A stretch of 41,271 nt of DNA. It comes from a bacterium (GTDB lineage Bacteria > Vulcanimicrobiota > Xenobia > Xenobiales > JADMJV01). Numbering within the stretch: the stretch's first letter is position 1; each line of letters begins with the position of its first letter. The notes under the pieces are model-generated. The model made no database searches. It was not told where the DNA came from and worked only from the letters and a program-made list of their open reading frames with translations. The position numbers and the translations under genes were made by a program. The stretch spans positions 1-41,271 of the forward strand of contig JAFEBA010000098.1 in NCBI GenBank assembly GCA_018266105.1. Direction: 5' to 3'. Shown here one piece after another: positions 33,161 through 41,043 of this stretch.

Positions 33161-35605
33161 ATGAGTCACTCCTTCGTGCAGCAACTGGCGGAGCTCACCC
33201 GCACTTACCCCTATCACAATAAATGGGTCCTTGTGCCCTCCCACGAGGTCGGCTGGACGCTGGCCGAGCGGTTGCTGCTGGAAGGCCACAATTGGCTCAA
33301 CCTGCGCTTTCAAACCCCGCTCCAGTTGGCTCTCGACTCGGCCGGACCGTACCTCTGGGCTCAGGGTATCGAAGCCTGCCCTCGGCAGCTCGGGCCCGGT
33401 TGCCTGCACAGCTTACCTGAACACCCCTACACCAGGATGATGAGCCAGCCCGGTATGGACCTGGATCTATGGGATCGGTTGCGCCGCTATCGCCTCCAGG
33501 GCGAAGTCTGGGACCCCTTCGACCGCCTCTTCGAGCAACTACTGCGTAAGCGCTCCTGGGCCGACGAAGCCCAGGTTTATAACTGCCCTGCCCCGACCAG
33601 GGTCTCATCCCAAGATCTAGTCGTCCTCTATCCCGACCACCCCTGGCCGGCTCTGGTTCAGAGCTTTGTCAGACGCCTCCCCGGCAAGCAGGTCTGCCCG
33701 GCCGAGCCCATTCCCGCCCAACCGAGCACCAGCTTCTTCTGCGCCGCCCGCCGTGACTTCGAGTTTGAGGAAGTCCTGGCTCGTCTCGAAGGCCCGGTCG
33801 ATCAATTCGAGGTCGTGGCCAGGCCTGAAGATATCCCCTTGCTCCACGACCTGCTGTGCCAGCATCAGATCCCGGCCACCTTCGCATTCGGATTGCCCCT
33901 CATGCTGTCGCGTCCCGCGCAGGCACTGCGGGACTTTCTGGTCTGGCTCAGCCAGGGAGTTTCGGGCTATCAGTTTCGCGAGCTGCTAATGTCCAATCTG
34001 GCCGTGGCGCCCCCGAGTAGCTGGGTGGCCGCCAGGCTTTTGGCTGCGGCCGGAATTCGCTGGGGCCGTCAGGACTATACCGACCGACTTGAAGCTCTTG
34101 AGTCCCGTTGCCTGGGCGCTGAGCACTCCACCTGGCAGGAGCTGCAGGCCGGCCAGGCTCGACAGTTGCGCCAATGGTTCGAGCGGTTGTTTGAGCGCTT
34201 CCCGGTCCGACCTGACGGGACCATTCCTTTTCCGGTTTGGGTGGACGGCCTGATTTTTGTTGTGCGCGAATACCTGGACGCTCACGATCCGGAGGCTACG
34301 GACGTAGTATTGGACGTGCTCGAGGATTTCCGCCAGGTTTCCAAACAAAACTGGGAGTTGGCTCAGTTTCGTCAGCATCTGATGGTGCGGCTGGAGTCCC
34401 GAGTCTGGCGGACCAGTCGACCTCGACCCGGCCATCTGCACGTCACTCGATGGCAGGGGATTGGACTTTCCGGTCGGCCCTTCGTTTTTCTCACCGGTCA
34501 GGAGGAAGAGTCGGATGAATCGGACGCGCTGCCCCAGCTCCGAGGTCACCTGACGCTATCCTACGCCCTGCGCTGTCGAGAAGGAGAGCGAGAGCAGTTT
34601 CCTCATCCTCGCTTCCTTGACTTTCACGGTCCCGGCTGGGAGCCGCGGCCATTGGAGCCCCGCCCCTGGGATCTCCCCCGCGCCCAGTTTCCCGACCTTG
34701 CCCGTGGAATGCAGGCTCAGCTTCATCGCCAAAAGGACGAACTGACTGAGTATGACGGCTACGTCCCCGAGGCCATTTTGAGTCCGCCCACCTCGGCCAG
34801 TGGCTTGCAGTCCCTGGCTGCCTGCCCGTTTCGATTCTTTCTCTCGCGTGGCCTTAAAATCTACCCTCAGCCTCTGCCCGAACCCTCGCGCCAAAGCTGG
34901 CTCAGTCCTATGGAGCAGGGTCACGTGCTGCACCAGATGTTTGCCGGCTGGGTGGATCATCAGTGCACACCTTTAGAGCTTCTCGAGCAAGCCCTCTTTC
35001 CTCAACCTCCAGCGCCCGCAGCCTGGTTGGAGGAGCGTGAGCGGGCCCAACTGCTGGCGCACTTTGAACATTTTACCCGCTTGGAGCCGGGGCCCGAAGA
35101 CCAGACGCGGTGCGAGGTTCCTTTCGATCTGATGCTTGAGCTGCCCGATGGGCTGCAGCTGCACTTGCGGGGCTGCATTGACCGCGTTGACCATACGGAC
35201 CAGGGCCTTAGAGTGGTGGACTACAAGACCGGTCGGACCTTCCATTTGCCGGAGAGCGCGTGCTACCTCGGAGGCAGACACCTGCAACACGCCCTCTATG
35301 CATTGGCTGCTCAGGCCTTGTTCCAGCAGCCTGTTTGCCAGAGCGGCTATCTGCCCACCCATCCACTTGTCAGCCAGATCTGGCGGGCCTTTCCTTCCCC
35401 CGATCCGGAAGAACTCTCGCGGCTGCTCAGACTCGTTCTCCAACCCCTGCAAAATGGGGCTTTCGTTCAGAGTCACCGCAGTCAGGAGGACTGTCTCTAT
35501 TGTGATTTTCAGGCGGCTTGCGTGGGGCGCCAAGCCCGGGATCTCAAGAAGAAGTTGGCCTCACCTTTGCTTGAAAGCCGTCGCCAACTGCTTGAGGCTC
35601 CGTAA
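33161..35605 (+). CDS. Compact AddB-like PD-(D/E)XK nuclease with Fe-S staple
   Basis: A RecB-family nuclease subunit resembling AddB. Asp674 (GCIDRVD) and Asp687-x-Lys689 (VVDYKTG) form the PD-(D/E)xK site. Cys555 in LAACPFRFF together with Cys778, Cys781 and Cys787 (CLYC then C) form the four-cysteine iron-sulphur staple of AddB and Cas4. The N-terminal part is a degenerate helicase-like region without a Walker A motif. At 814 residues it is much shorter than typical AddB (over 1100). The open frame begins at 33074, but the ATG at 33161 fits the promoter spacing. It lies 2 bases before an AddA-like gene. The pair should process DNA ends; the operator suggests CRISPR-linked control. Confidence 0.82.
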   Translation: MSHSFVQQLAELTRTYPYHNKWVLVPSHEVGWTLAERLLLEGHNWLNLRFQTPLQLALDSAGPYLWAQGIEACPRQLGPGCLHSLPEHPYTRMMSQPGMDLDLWDRLRRYRLQGEVWDPFDRLFEQLLRKRSWADEAQVYNCPAPTRVSSQDLVVLYPDHPWPALVQSFVRRLPGKQVCPAEPIPAQPSTSFFCAARRDFEFEEVLARLEGPVDQFEVVARPEDIPLLHDLLCQHQIPATFAFGLPLMLSRPAQALRDFLVWLSQGVSGYQFRELLMSNLAVAPPSSWVAARLLAAAGIRWGRQDYTDRLEALESRCLGAEHSTWQELQAGQARQLRQWFERLFERFPVRPDGTIPFPVWVDGLIFVVREYLDAHDPEATDVVLDVLEDFRQVSKQNWELAQFRQHLMVRLESRVWRTSRPRPGHLHVTRWQGIGLSGRPFVFLTGQEEESDESDALPQLRGHLTLSYALRCREGEREQFPHPRFLDFHGPGWEPRPLEPRPWDLPRAQFPDLARGMQAQLHRQKDELTEYDGYVPEAILSPPTSASGLQSLAACPFRFFLSRGLKIYPQPLPEPSRQSWLSPMEQGHVLHQMFAGWVDHQCTPLELLEQALFPQPPAPAAWLEERERAQLLAHFEHFTRLEPGPEDQTRCEVPFDLMLELPDGLQLHLRGCIDRVDHTDQGLRVVDYKTGRTFHLPESACYLGGRHLQHALYALAAQALFQQPVCQSGYLPTHPLVSQIWRAFPSPDPEELSRLLRLVLQPLQNGAFVQSHRSQEDCLYCDFQAACVGRQARDLKKKLASPLLESRRQLLEAP

Positions 35606-35607
35606 TC

Positions 35608-38133
35608 GTGCTCGACCTGAACGCCAATTATCTGGTCGAAGCCGGTGCCGGCACGGGCAAAACGGCCTGCTTGGTCGAACGCATTGCTCAGGCTCTGGAT
35701 AGCGGTCTCTACCTACCCGAGGGCATCGCCGCCATTACCTTCACCCGTCAGGCCGCTGGAGAACTCAGAAGTCGCCTCCGCCAACGTCTGGGATCGCTTC
35801 CCTGTCTCTTCGTTGGCACCATTCATGCCCTTTGTGCCCGCATCCTGCGGGATTTTCCCTTAGAAGCCGGGCTGTCCCCTAACTTCCGAGAGTTAGAGGA
35901 AGCCCAGGAGCTGGAAGGCCTGAGCCATACCCTGCTGGAGTGCTGGCCTCAGCTCCAAGAACCCGAGCTCGAGCCGGCTTCGCTCTGGCCCGCTTTGCAA
36001 ATTCTTCAACAGAACGGAGACCTGGATTTTCCGGGTGGAGACCACCGCTACGGCCGAATCGTGGACTTCTTAAAGGAGGTTCGTTCTAAGTATCGCCAGC
36101 AAAGGTTGCGTCAGGGGCTGCTCAGCTTTCAGGATTTGCTCCAGAAGGCGCTGGAGCTGGCCTGTTTGCCTCAGGTGCAGCAAGAGTTCCAATTGCTGCT
36201 GGTGGATGAGTTCCAGGACACCGACCCCCTCCAAACCAAGTTGCTCCAAAGCCTCAGCCAGGGTCGTGCGGGTAGCCTCTTTCTGGTGGGCGACCCCAAA
36301 CAGTCGATCTATCGCTTCCGGCGCGCCGACATCCGCTCCTATCAGCTTCTCCGACAGTCTTGGACGGATAGGGGAGGAAAGCTTCATGAACTCAACCTGA
36401 CCCGACGAAGCAGTCCCGCGCTTTGCGCCTGGCTCAACCGCAGTTTTCGCAGTCTCTTTCCAGAGCAGCCCGGCCTGCTCCAGGCTCACTACAGACCGAT
36501 GACCTCGCTCCGCCCTCATACTGATGCAGTCCCGGTCTACCGACTTCCTTGCGCTCGGGCGCGCCAGGAGGCCGAGCAGGTGGCGGCCTTTATTCTCGAT
36601 CGGGTCCGTAGCGGAACCCACGCCTTCGGGGATTTCCTGGTGCTAACGGTTCGCAACCACCCGCTCCGACTTTACCAGACCGTCTTTCAAGAGCAGGGCA
36701 TTCCCATTCAAAGCCCGCCCCGGCGGGGTCCCTTAGGGGCACGCGCCTCCAGTCTCCTCCCGCTCCTACGCCATCTCATCGATCCTCAGGACAAGCCCGT
36801 CCTGGTCGGGGTTCTGCGCGGACCGCTATTCGGCCATAGTGACCGAGAGCTCTACCAGCACGTCCAACAGGCCGGAACCTTGCGACCCTATCCCCCCGGG
36901 GGCGGTCTGCCTGAGGTGGCCGCCAGCTTGCAGAAGTTGGACAACTGGCGACTGGCCGTGCGCTGGCTGCCCCCGGGGGCAGCCCTGGCCTACTTGCTGA
37001 GGGAAAGTGGCCTGGCTCAGCTGGCCATCGAGGAAGATAGCCAGGCCGAACTCCAAGGCTTGCTGGACAGCATGCGTCGCAGCGGTGAACGAGGTCTGAC
37101 CCTGTCTCAAGCCGTTCACGAGCTGATGGCTCAGGGAGTCGTCAATCTGCCTCCCTGCGGATTCGCTCGTCACGACGTGGTTCGCTTGCTTACCGTTCAC
37201 AAAGCCAAAGGTCTGGAGGCCCGCGTGGTGATTCTCGCCGCTCCCCAGGCCGGCTTAAGCAAGCGTGTGGACTCCCTGGTGGACGATCAACGACGTGGTT
37301 ACTTGCGCCTTGAAAATGTGGCCGAGCCGCCCGATTGGGCCCAGATGGAGACGGAGGAGAAGCAGAGAGCCTCAGCCGAGCATACCCGGCTGCTCTATGT
37401 CGCGGCTACCAGAGCTCAGGAAACTTTGGTGGTCAGCCTGGCCGGCGCCTCTTCCCCCTGGCGCGACCTTGAGCCCTTTCTGGTCGATGCCCCCTTGCTA
37501 CCCCAAGCCAGGCTTGAGCCCGTACCTACGTCCCGGACCGTGAGCTCCGAGCCTCGTCTGCGCTCGCTTGAGCCCAGCTGGCGCAAGTTAACCGTCTCCT
37601 CCGGGCGCAACCTTCTGAAGCCTGCCCTTAGTGCCGAAGTCCCGGACCTGGACGCCCGAGATTGGGGACACTTGCTCCACTCTTTGCTGGAGCGAGCGGC
37701 CTTTCTCTCTGACCTCGAGCTGGTTAATTGGGGCCGCTGGTATTGTCGCCATCAGCCTCGTCTCCTGAAGTCCTTGCCGCGCGCTTTGGGCCTCCTGCAC
37801 GAGGTTCGCCGCTCCGTGCTGGGTGAGTGGATGGGTCAGGCCCAACAGTTGTTGGTTGAGGTTCCCTTTGGGGTGAGATCGGGCCGGCGCTTACGTTTTG
37901 GAACACTTGACCTGGCTCTACTTAGATTGGACGGCTGGGGATTGTTTGATTACAAAACGGATCGTCAGCCCGTTTCCACAATGGCGACTCACTACTCCCG
38001 GCAAATGGCCCGTTACGCACAATGCTGGGCTCAGCTATGCGGTCGGTGCCCACATTACACCGGACTTTTTTCTCTACGTGAATTGAAATTGTCAGTTGAC
38101 CTGACGCCCCCGGGGGAATTGGAGGAGGAATGA
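35608..38133 (+). CDS. Compact AddA-like UvrD helicase-nuclease
   Basis: An 841-residue SF1 helicase with a C-terminal RecB-type nuclease. The helicase motifs are Walker A EAGAGTGKT (about 11-19), motif II LLVDEFQDTDPLQ, motif III FLVGDPKQSIYRFRRAD, motif V VHKAKGLEARVV and motif VI LLYVAATRAQE. The nuclease has Asp768 in GTLDLA, Asp781-Tyr-Lys783 in FDYKTD and a QMARYAQCW motif, so it looks active. AddA is usually about 1200 residues, so this is a compact form. The GTG at 35608 lies 2 bases after addB and the gene ends in an ATGA overlap with the WYL gene, giving a three-gene operon. The AddAB complex unwinds and degrades DNA ends; RecBCD or AddAB products feed CRISPR adaptation in studied bacteria. 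Confidence 0.85.
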   Translation: MLDLNANYLVEAGAGTGKTACLVERIAQALDSGLYLPEGIAAITFTRQAAGELRSRLRQRLGSLPCLFVGTIHALCARILRDFPLEAGLSPNFRELEEAQELEGLSHTLLECWPQLQEPELEPASLWPALQILQQNGDLDFPGGDHRYGRIVDFLKEVRSKYRQQRLRQGLLSFQDLLQKALELACLPQVQQEFQLLLVDEFQDTDPLQTKLLQSLSQGRAGSLFLVGDPKQSIYRFRRADIRSYQLLRQSWTDRGGKLHELNLTRRSSPALCAWLNRSFRSLFPEQPGLLQAHYRPMTSLRPHTDAVPVYRLPCARARQEAEQVAAFILDRVRSGTHAFGDFLVLTVRNHPLRLYQTVFQEQGIPIQSPPRRGPLGARASSLLPLLRHLIDPQDKPVLVGVLRGPLFGHSDRELYQHVQQAGTLRPYPPGGGLPEVAASLQKLDNWRLAVRWLPPGAALAYLLRESGLAQLAIEEDSQAELQGLLDSMRRSGERGLTLSQAVHELMAQGVVNLPPCGFARHDVVRLLTVHKAKGLEARVVILAAPQAGLSKRVDSLVDDQRRGYLRLENVAEPPDWAQMETEEKQRASAEHTRLLYVAATRAQETLVVSLAGASSPWRDLEPFLVDAPLLPQARLEPVPTSRTVSSEPRLRSLEPSWRKLTVSSGRNLLKPALSAEVPDLDARDWGHLLHSLLERAAFLSDLELVNWGRWYCRHQPRLLKSLPRALGLLHEVRRSVLGEWMGQAQQLLVEVPFGVRSGRRLRFGTLDLALLRLDGWGLFDYKTDRQPVSTMATHYSRQMARYAQCWAQLCGRCPHYTGLFSLRELKLSVDLTPPGELEEE

Positions 38134-39059
38134 CAGAAACGCCCCCTATGGAAGAGGACCTTGGCAAATTCCGACGCCTTTTGCGTATCCTGCATCTGCT
38201 TTCCAATCCCGGTGGGGTCACCACTAAAAGATTGACCAAAGAAACCGGCGTGGATGCCCGCACCATTTATCGAGATCTCAACGAACTTCGGGATGCCTGT
38301 TTTGACATCGTCCAGCTTCGCCCCCGTGGGCCCTACCGGCTCAGCCGGGACTATACCGAATTGGCCCAGACTCTAACGCTGGAAGAGGTTCTCTGCCTGG
38401 CCCTTTCCAGTTGTGTCTTTCAAAAGCAATTGGGCGGAATTGGTCGTGAGGCTATGCGCAAGCTCTTTAATTTCGTCAAAGGCGAGAAGCGCGAGAAAGC
38501 CCGCGAATTACCTGGATATCTGGAAACTCCCGAAGGGGAGGAGCACGCCTGGATTCCGTCCCTCATGATGGCGGTCAGCCAGCGTCGGCGAGTTAGGTTT
38601 CACTACAACAAGGGCGAAGAGCCTTTGCGTACGGTCGACCCCTATACTCTTTTTTATCAGAATGAACGCTGGTATTTTCAGGGAATGGACGATTTGCGCA
38701 AGGCCCTGCGTAGTTTCCGGTTGGCCCGCATCGATCAGCTCGAAGTTCTCAATCAGCATTTCACCATGCCCGACGCCTACGATTCGAAGTCGGCGCTCTT
38801 TCACAAATGGGATATCGCCAATTCTCCACCCATCCCCGTGAAGTGTAAAGTGGATGCCTCCCTGGCCCAGTGGTTGCGGGAAAATCCCGTCCATCCCAGC
38901 CAGCGCCTGGAGAACCAGATGCTACATCTGCGTGTGCGTGACCTGGATGCCCTGGCTCACTGGCTGCTCAGCCTGCGTGGACTGGAGGCCCTTGACCCTC
39001 CTCAGCTTCGCCACCTCATTCAAGAGAAGGCCAGTCGAGTCGCCCAAGTTCACCTCTAA
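38130..39059 (+). CDS. WYL-domain transcriptional regulator
   Basis: A 309-residue regulator: an N-terminal DeoR-type winged helix (VTTKRLTKETGVDARTIYRD), a WYL domain at about 140-210 (RRRVRFHYNKGEEPLRTVDP, then ERWYFQGM and SFRLARIDQLEVL) and a C-terminal WCX extension. WYL proteins bind nucleic-acid ligands and are frequent CRISPR-Cas regulators. Its ATG overlaps the addA stop (ATGA) after GGAGGAGGA, so it is co-translated. Directly behind its own stop lies site B, which drives cas4-cas1. It is the natural candidate for binding the dyads at cas3, addB and cas4-cas1, and would then control its own operon too. Confidence 0.9.
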   Translation: MTETPPMEEDLGKFRRLLRILHLLSNPGGVTTKRLTKETGVDARTIYRDLNELRDACFDIVQLRPRGPYRLSRDYTELAQTLTLEEVLCLALSSCVFQKQLGGIGREAMRKLFNFVKGEKREKARELPGYLETPEGEEHAWIPSLMMAVSQRRRVRFHYNKGEEPLRTVDPYTLFYQNERWYFQGMDDLRKALRSFRLARIDQLEVLNQHFTMPDAYDSKSALFHKWDIANSPPIPVKCKVDASLAQWLRENPVHPSQRLENQMLHLRVRDLDALAHWLLSLRGLEALDPPQLRHLIQEKASRVAQVHL

Positions 39060-39090
39060 GAATCTGTCGCGGACCGACAGATTCTGTCGC
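39059..39090 (+). promoter_or_regulatory. Operator upstream of cas4-cas1 (site B)
   Basis: Three half-sites form two overlapping dyads. AGAATCTGTCG (39059-39069), spacer CGGAC, and CGACAGATTCT (39075-39085) are a perfect 11-base inverted repeat. Its right arm also pairs with the next half-site as CCGACA-GATTC-TGTCGC (39074-39090), which matches the core of the cas3 palindrome with one mismatch. The core ends 10 bases before the -10 element. The TAA of the WYL gene lies at 39057-39059, so the operator begins at the end of that gene. Confidence 0.75.
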
Positions 39091-39100
39091 ATCGCGTCTC

Positions 39101-39106
39101 TATGCT
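39101..39106 (+). promoter_or_regulatory. -10 element of a leaderless cas4-cas1 promoter
   Basis: TATGCT lies 6 bases before the ATG at 39113, so transcription should begin at the start codon. No ribosome site is available because only GGGGGC separates the two. No -35 hexamer fits; that position is covered by site B, which implies that the bound regulator replaces or blocks the -35 contact. Confidence 0.6.
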
Positions 39107-39112
39107 GGGGGC

Positions 39113-40756
39113 ATGGATAGCGATCTGATTCCGGTGCGGAAACTAAATCAATTTGTCTATTGCCCTCGCCTCGCCTACCTCCAGTGGGTGCAGTCGGAGT
39201 GGGCTGAGAATGAATTTACCGCGGAGGGCACCTGGGTGCACCGTCGCGTTGACGGTCGTGAAGGTTGGCTGCCCGACCCCGATCAAGAATCGGATTTTCG
39301 TCGTCAGGCCCGCTCCGTCACGCTCTCTGCCCCGGTCGAAGGGCTGGTGGCCAAGCTCGATCTCATTGATGCCAGCGCCGCCGAAGCAATGCCCGTGGAA
39401 TACAAGCGCGGCAGCCCTCCGCCCCAGCCCTCTGACCTGGTCCAGCTGACAGCTCAGGCCATGGTGTTGCGGGAAAACGGCTGGAAGGTTGAGCGGGGAT
39501 TCTTTTACTACGCTGAAACACGCGAAAGGGTCGAAGTCTTGTTTGACCACGAGCTTATTCAGCGCACCCGAGCTGCCGCCAGTGGCCTGCGCGAGATGGT
39601 TGCGCGCTCGCTGCCTCCACCTCCGCTCCAGGCCAGTCCCAAATGCAGCGGATGCTCTTTGGCTCCTGTTTGCCTGCCCGATGAAACCCTGTTACTTCAA
39701 AGCCAGCGAGCACCTGACGAGGTTCGTCAGCTGTTGGCTCCCAGCGATCACGCTCTTCCTCTCTATTTGCAGACTCAGGGCCTGTCGGTGGGCATCAGCG
39801 GCGAAGTGCTGGAGATTCGCGAGAAGGGCCACACCGTCGCCAACGCCAGGTTCATTGATACCAGCCAGCTTTGCCTCTTTGGCAATATCCAGGTTTCTAC
39901 TCAGGCCGTACGCGAAATGGCTCAAAGGGACATCCCCATCTGCTATTTCAGCTATGGGGGGTGGTTCAGTGCTATGACCACCGGGATGGCTCACCGCAAC
40001 GTAGAGCTCCGCCAGGCACAGTATCGTTGCGCTTTTGACTCGACTGCCTGTCTGCGCCTTGCTTCTCGCCTGGTCAGCTCTAAAATCCAGAACAGTCGCA
40101 CCTTTTTGCGCCGGAACGCTCGCCATCTCGACCCGGCCGTTCTGGCTGAACTCAAGCGCCTGATCTCCTCGGCTGAGCGGGCAGAAAGCTTGCCTACTCT
40201 TCTCGGCTTGGAAGGAATGGCTGGCAGAATTTATTTTCAGTCTTTCCCCCAAATGCTCAAGAATCAGGAGTTTCTCGACCAGGGCGGCTTTGACAGCTCC
40301 ACCCGCAACCGGCGCCCACCCAAAGACCCACTGAACGCCCTCTTCTCTTTCGTCTACTCTCTGCTGGTGAAAGAAATGACGGTCATTTGCTGGTCCATCG
40401 GACTGGATCCCTACCAGGGGTTCTATCATCAGCCGCGCTACGGAAAGCCGGCCCTCGCGCTCGATCTCATGGAAGACTTCCGAGTCCTCATCGCAGACTC
40501 CAGCGTGCTTACCATGGTCAACAACCAGGTGGTGGACATTCGCGATTTTCAACGAGTCGGCGACGGCGTGACCCTCACAACCGCCGCGCGACGTCGCGTC
40601 ACCGAAGCCTTCGAACGGCGGATGCAAGAACAGGCTCGCCATCCGTGGTTCGATTATCGCCTTAGCTATCGACGCATCATCTATGTCCAAACCCGCCTTC
40701 TGGCCCGCCACTTATGCGGAGAGATACCGGAGTTCCCGCCCTTCCTCACCCGATGA
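39113..40756 (+). CDS. cas4-cas1: Cas4-Cas1 fusion protein (type I-G adaptation)
   Basis: A 547-residue fusion typical of type I-G. The Cas4 part (about 1-195) has Cys17 (FVYCPRLAYL), a RecB-type site with Glu96-x-Lys98 (VEYKRG) and the cluster cysteines Cys178, Cys181 and Cys187. The Cas1 integrase follows (from about 215), with metal ligands Glu367 (LLGLEGMAG), His439 (FYHQPRYGK) and an acidic residue in DLMEDFR (about 451-454). Cas4 trims prespacers and checks the PAM; Cas1, with Cas2, integrates them at the leader. The gene starts at an ATG 7 bases after TATGCT and overlaps cas2 as ATGA. Confidence 0.95.
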   Translation: MDSDLIPVRKLNQFVYCPRLAYLQWVQSEWAENEFTAEGTWVHRRVDGREGWLPDPDQESDFRRQARSVTLSAPVEGLVAKLDLIDASAAEAMPVEYKRGSPPPQPSDLVQLTAQAMVLRENGWKVERGFFYYAETRERVEVLFDHELIQRTRAAASGLREMVARSLPPPPLQASPKCSGCSLAPVCLPDETLLLQSQRAPDEVRQLLAPSDHALPLYLQTQGLSVGISGEVLEIREKGHTVANARFIDTSQLCLFGNIQVSTQAVREMAQRDIPICYFSYGGWFSAMTTGMAHRNVELRQAQYRCAFDSTACLRLASRLVSSKIQNSRTFLRRNARHLDPAVLAELKRLISSAERAESLPTLLGLEGMAGRIYFQSFPQMLKNQEFLDQGGFDSSTRNRRPPKDPLNALFSFVYSLLVKEMTVICWSIGLDPYQGFYHQPRYGKPALALDLMEDFRVLIADSSVLTMVNNQVVDIRDFQRVGDGVTLTTAARRRVTEAFERRMQEQARHPWFDYRLSYRRIIYVQTRLLARHLCGEIPEFPPFLTR

Positions 40757-41043
40757 ACAGGCGCGACTACCTGGTCACCTACGACATTTGCGACGACAAA
40801 AGACTCAGGGCCGTATTCAAGACCATGCGCGGCTATGGTGACCACGTCCAATACTCGGTCTTTCGCTGCGCCCTCACCAAGACGGAAATGACCGAGATGA
40901 TGGCGAAGCTCAGCCGCCTGATCCACCACCATGTGGATCAGATACTCATCTTTCATCTGGGGCCGCACCCCGAAAGGAAGCCACGCGTCCGACCCATCGG
41001 CCGCGCCTACCAGGCCAACCCCAGCGGAAGTCGTGTATTCTAG
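40753..41043 (+). CDS. cas2: Cas2
   Basis: A 96-residue Cas2: a ferredoxin-like fold starting MNRRDYLVTYDICDDKRLRA, with the conserved early aspartate (Asp11), then GYGDHVQYSVFRCALTK and DQILIFHLGPH. It forms the central dimer of the Cas1-Cas2 integrase complex. The start at 40753 overlaps the cas4-cas1 stop as ATGA. A longer frame from 40714 is less likely. A CRISPR array usually lies close to cas2; none is seen in the 228 bases that remain. Confidence 0.94.
   Translation: MNRRDYLVTYDICDDKRLRAVFKTMRGYGDHVQYSVFRCALTKTEMTEMMAKLSRLIHHHVDQILIFHLGPHPERKPRVRPIGRAYQANPSGSRVF

Noticed and set aside
38091..38105. GTCAG-N5-CTGAC before the WYL gene as a further operator
   Set aside because: It lies inside the addA coding sequence, the arms differ from the GCGACA/TGTCGC core and the downstream spacing is absent.
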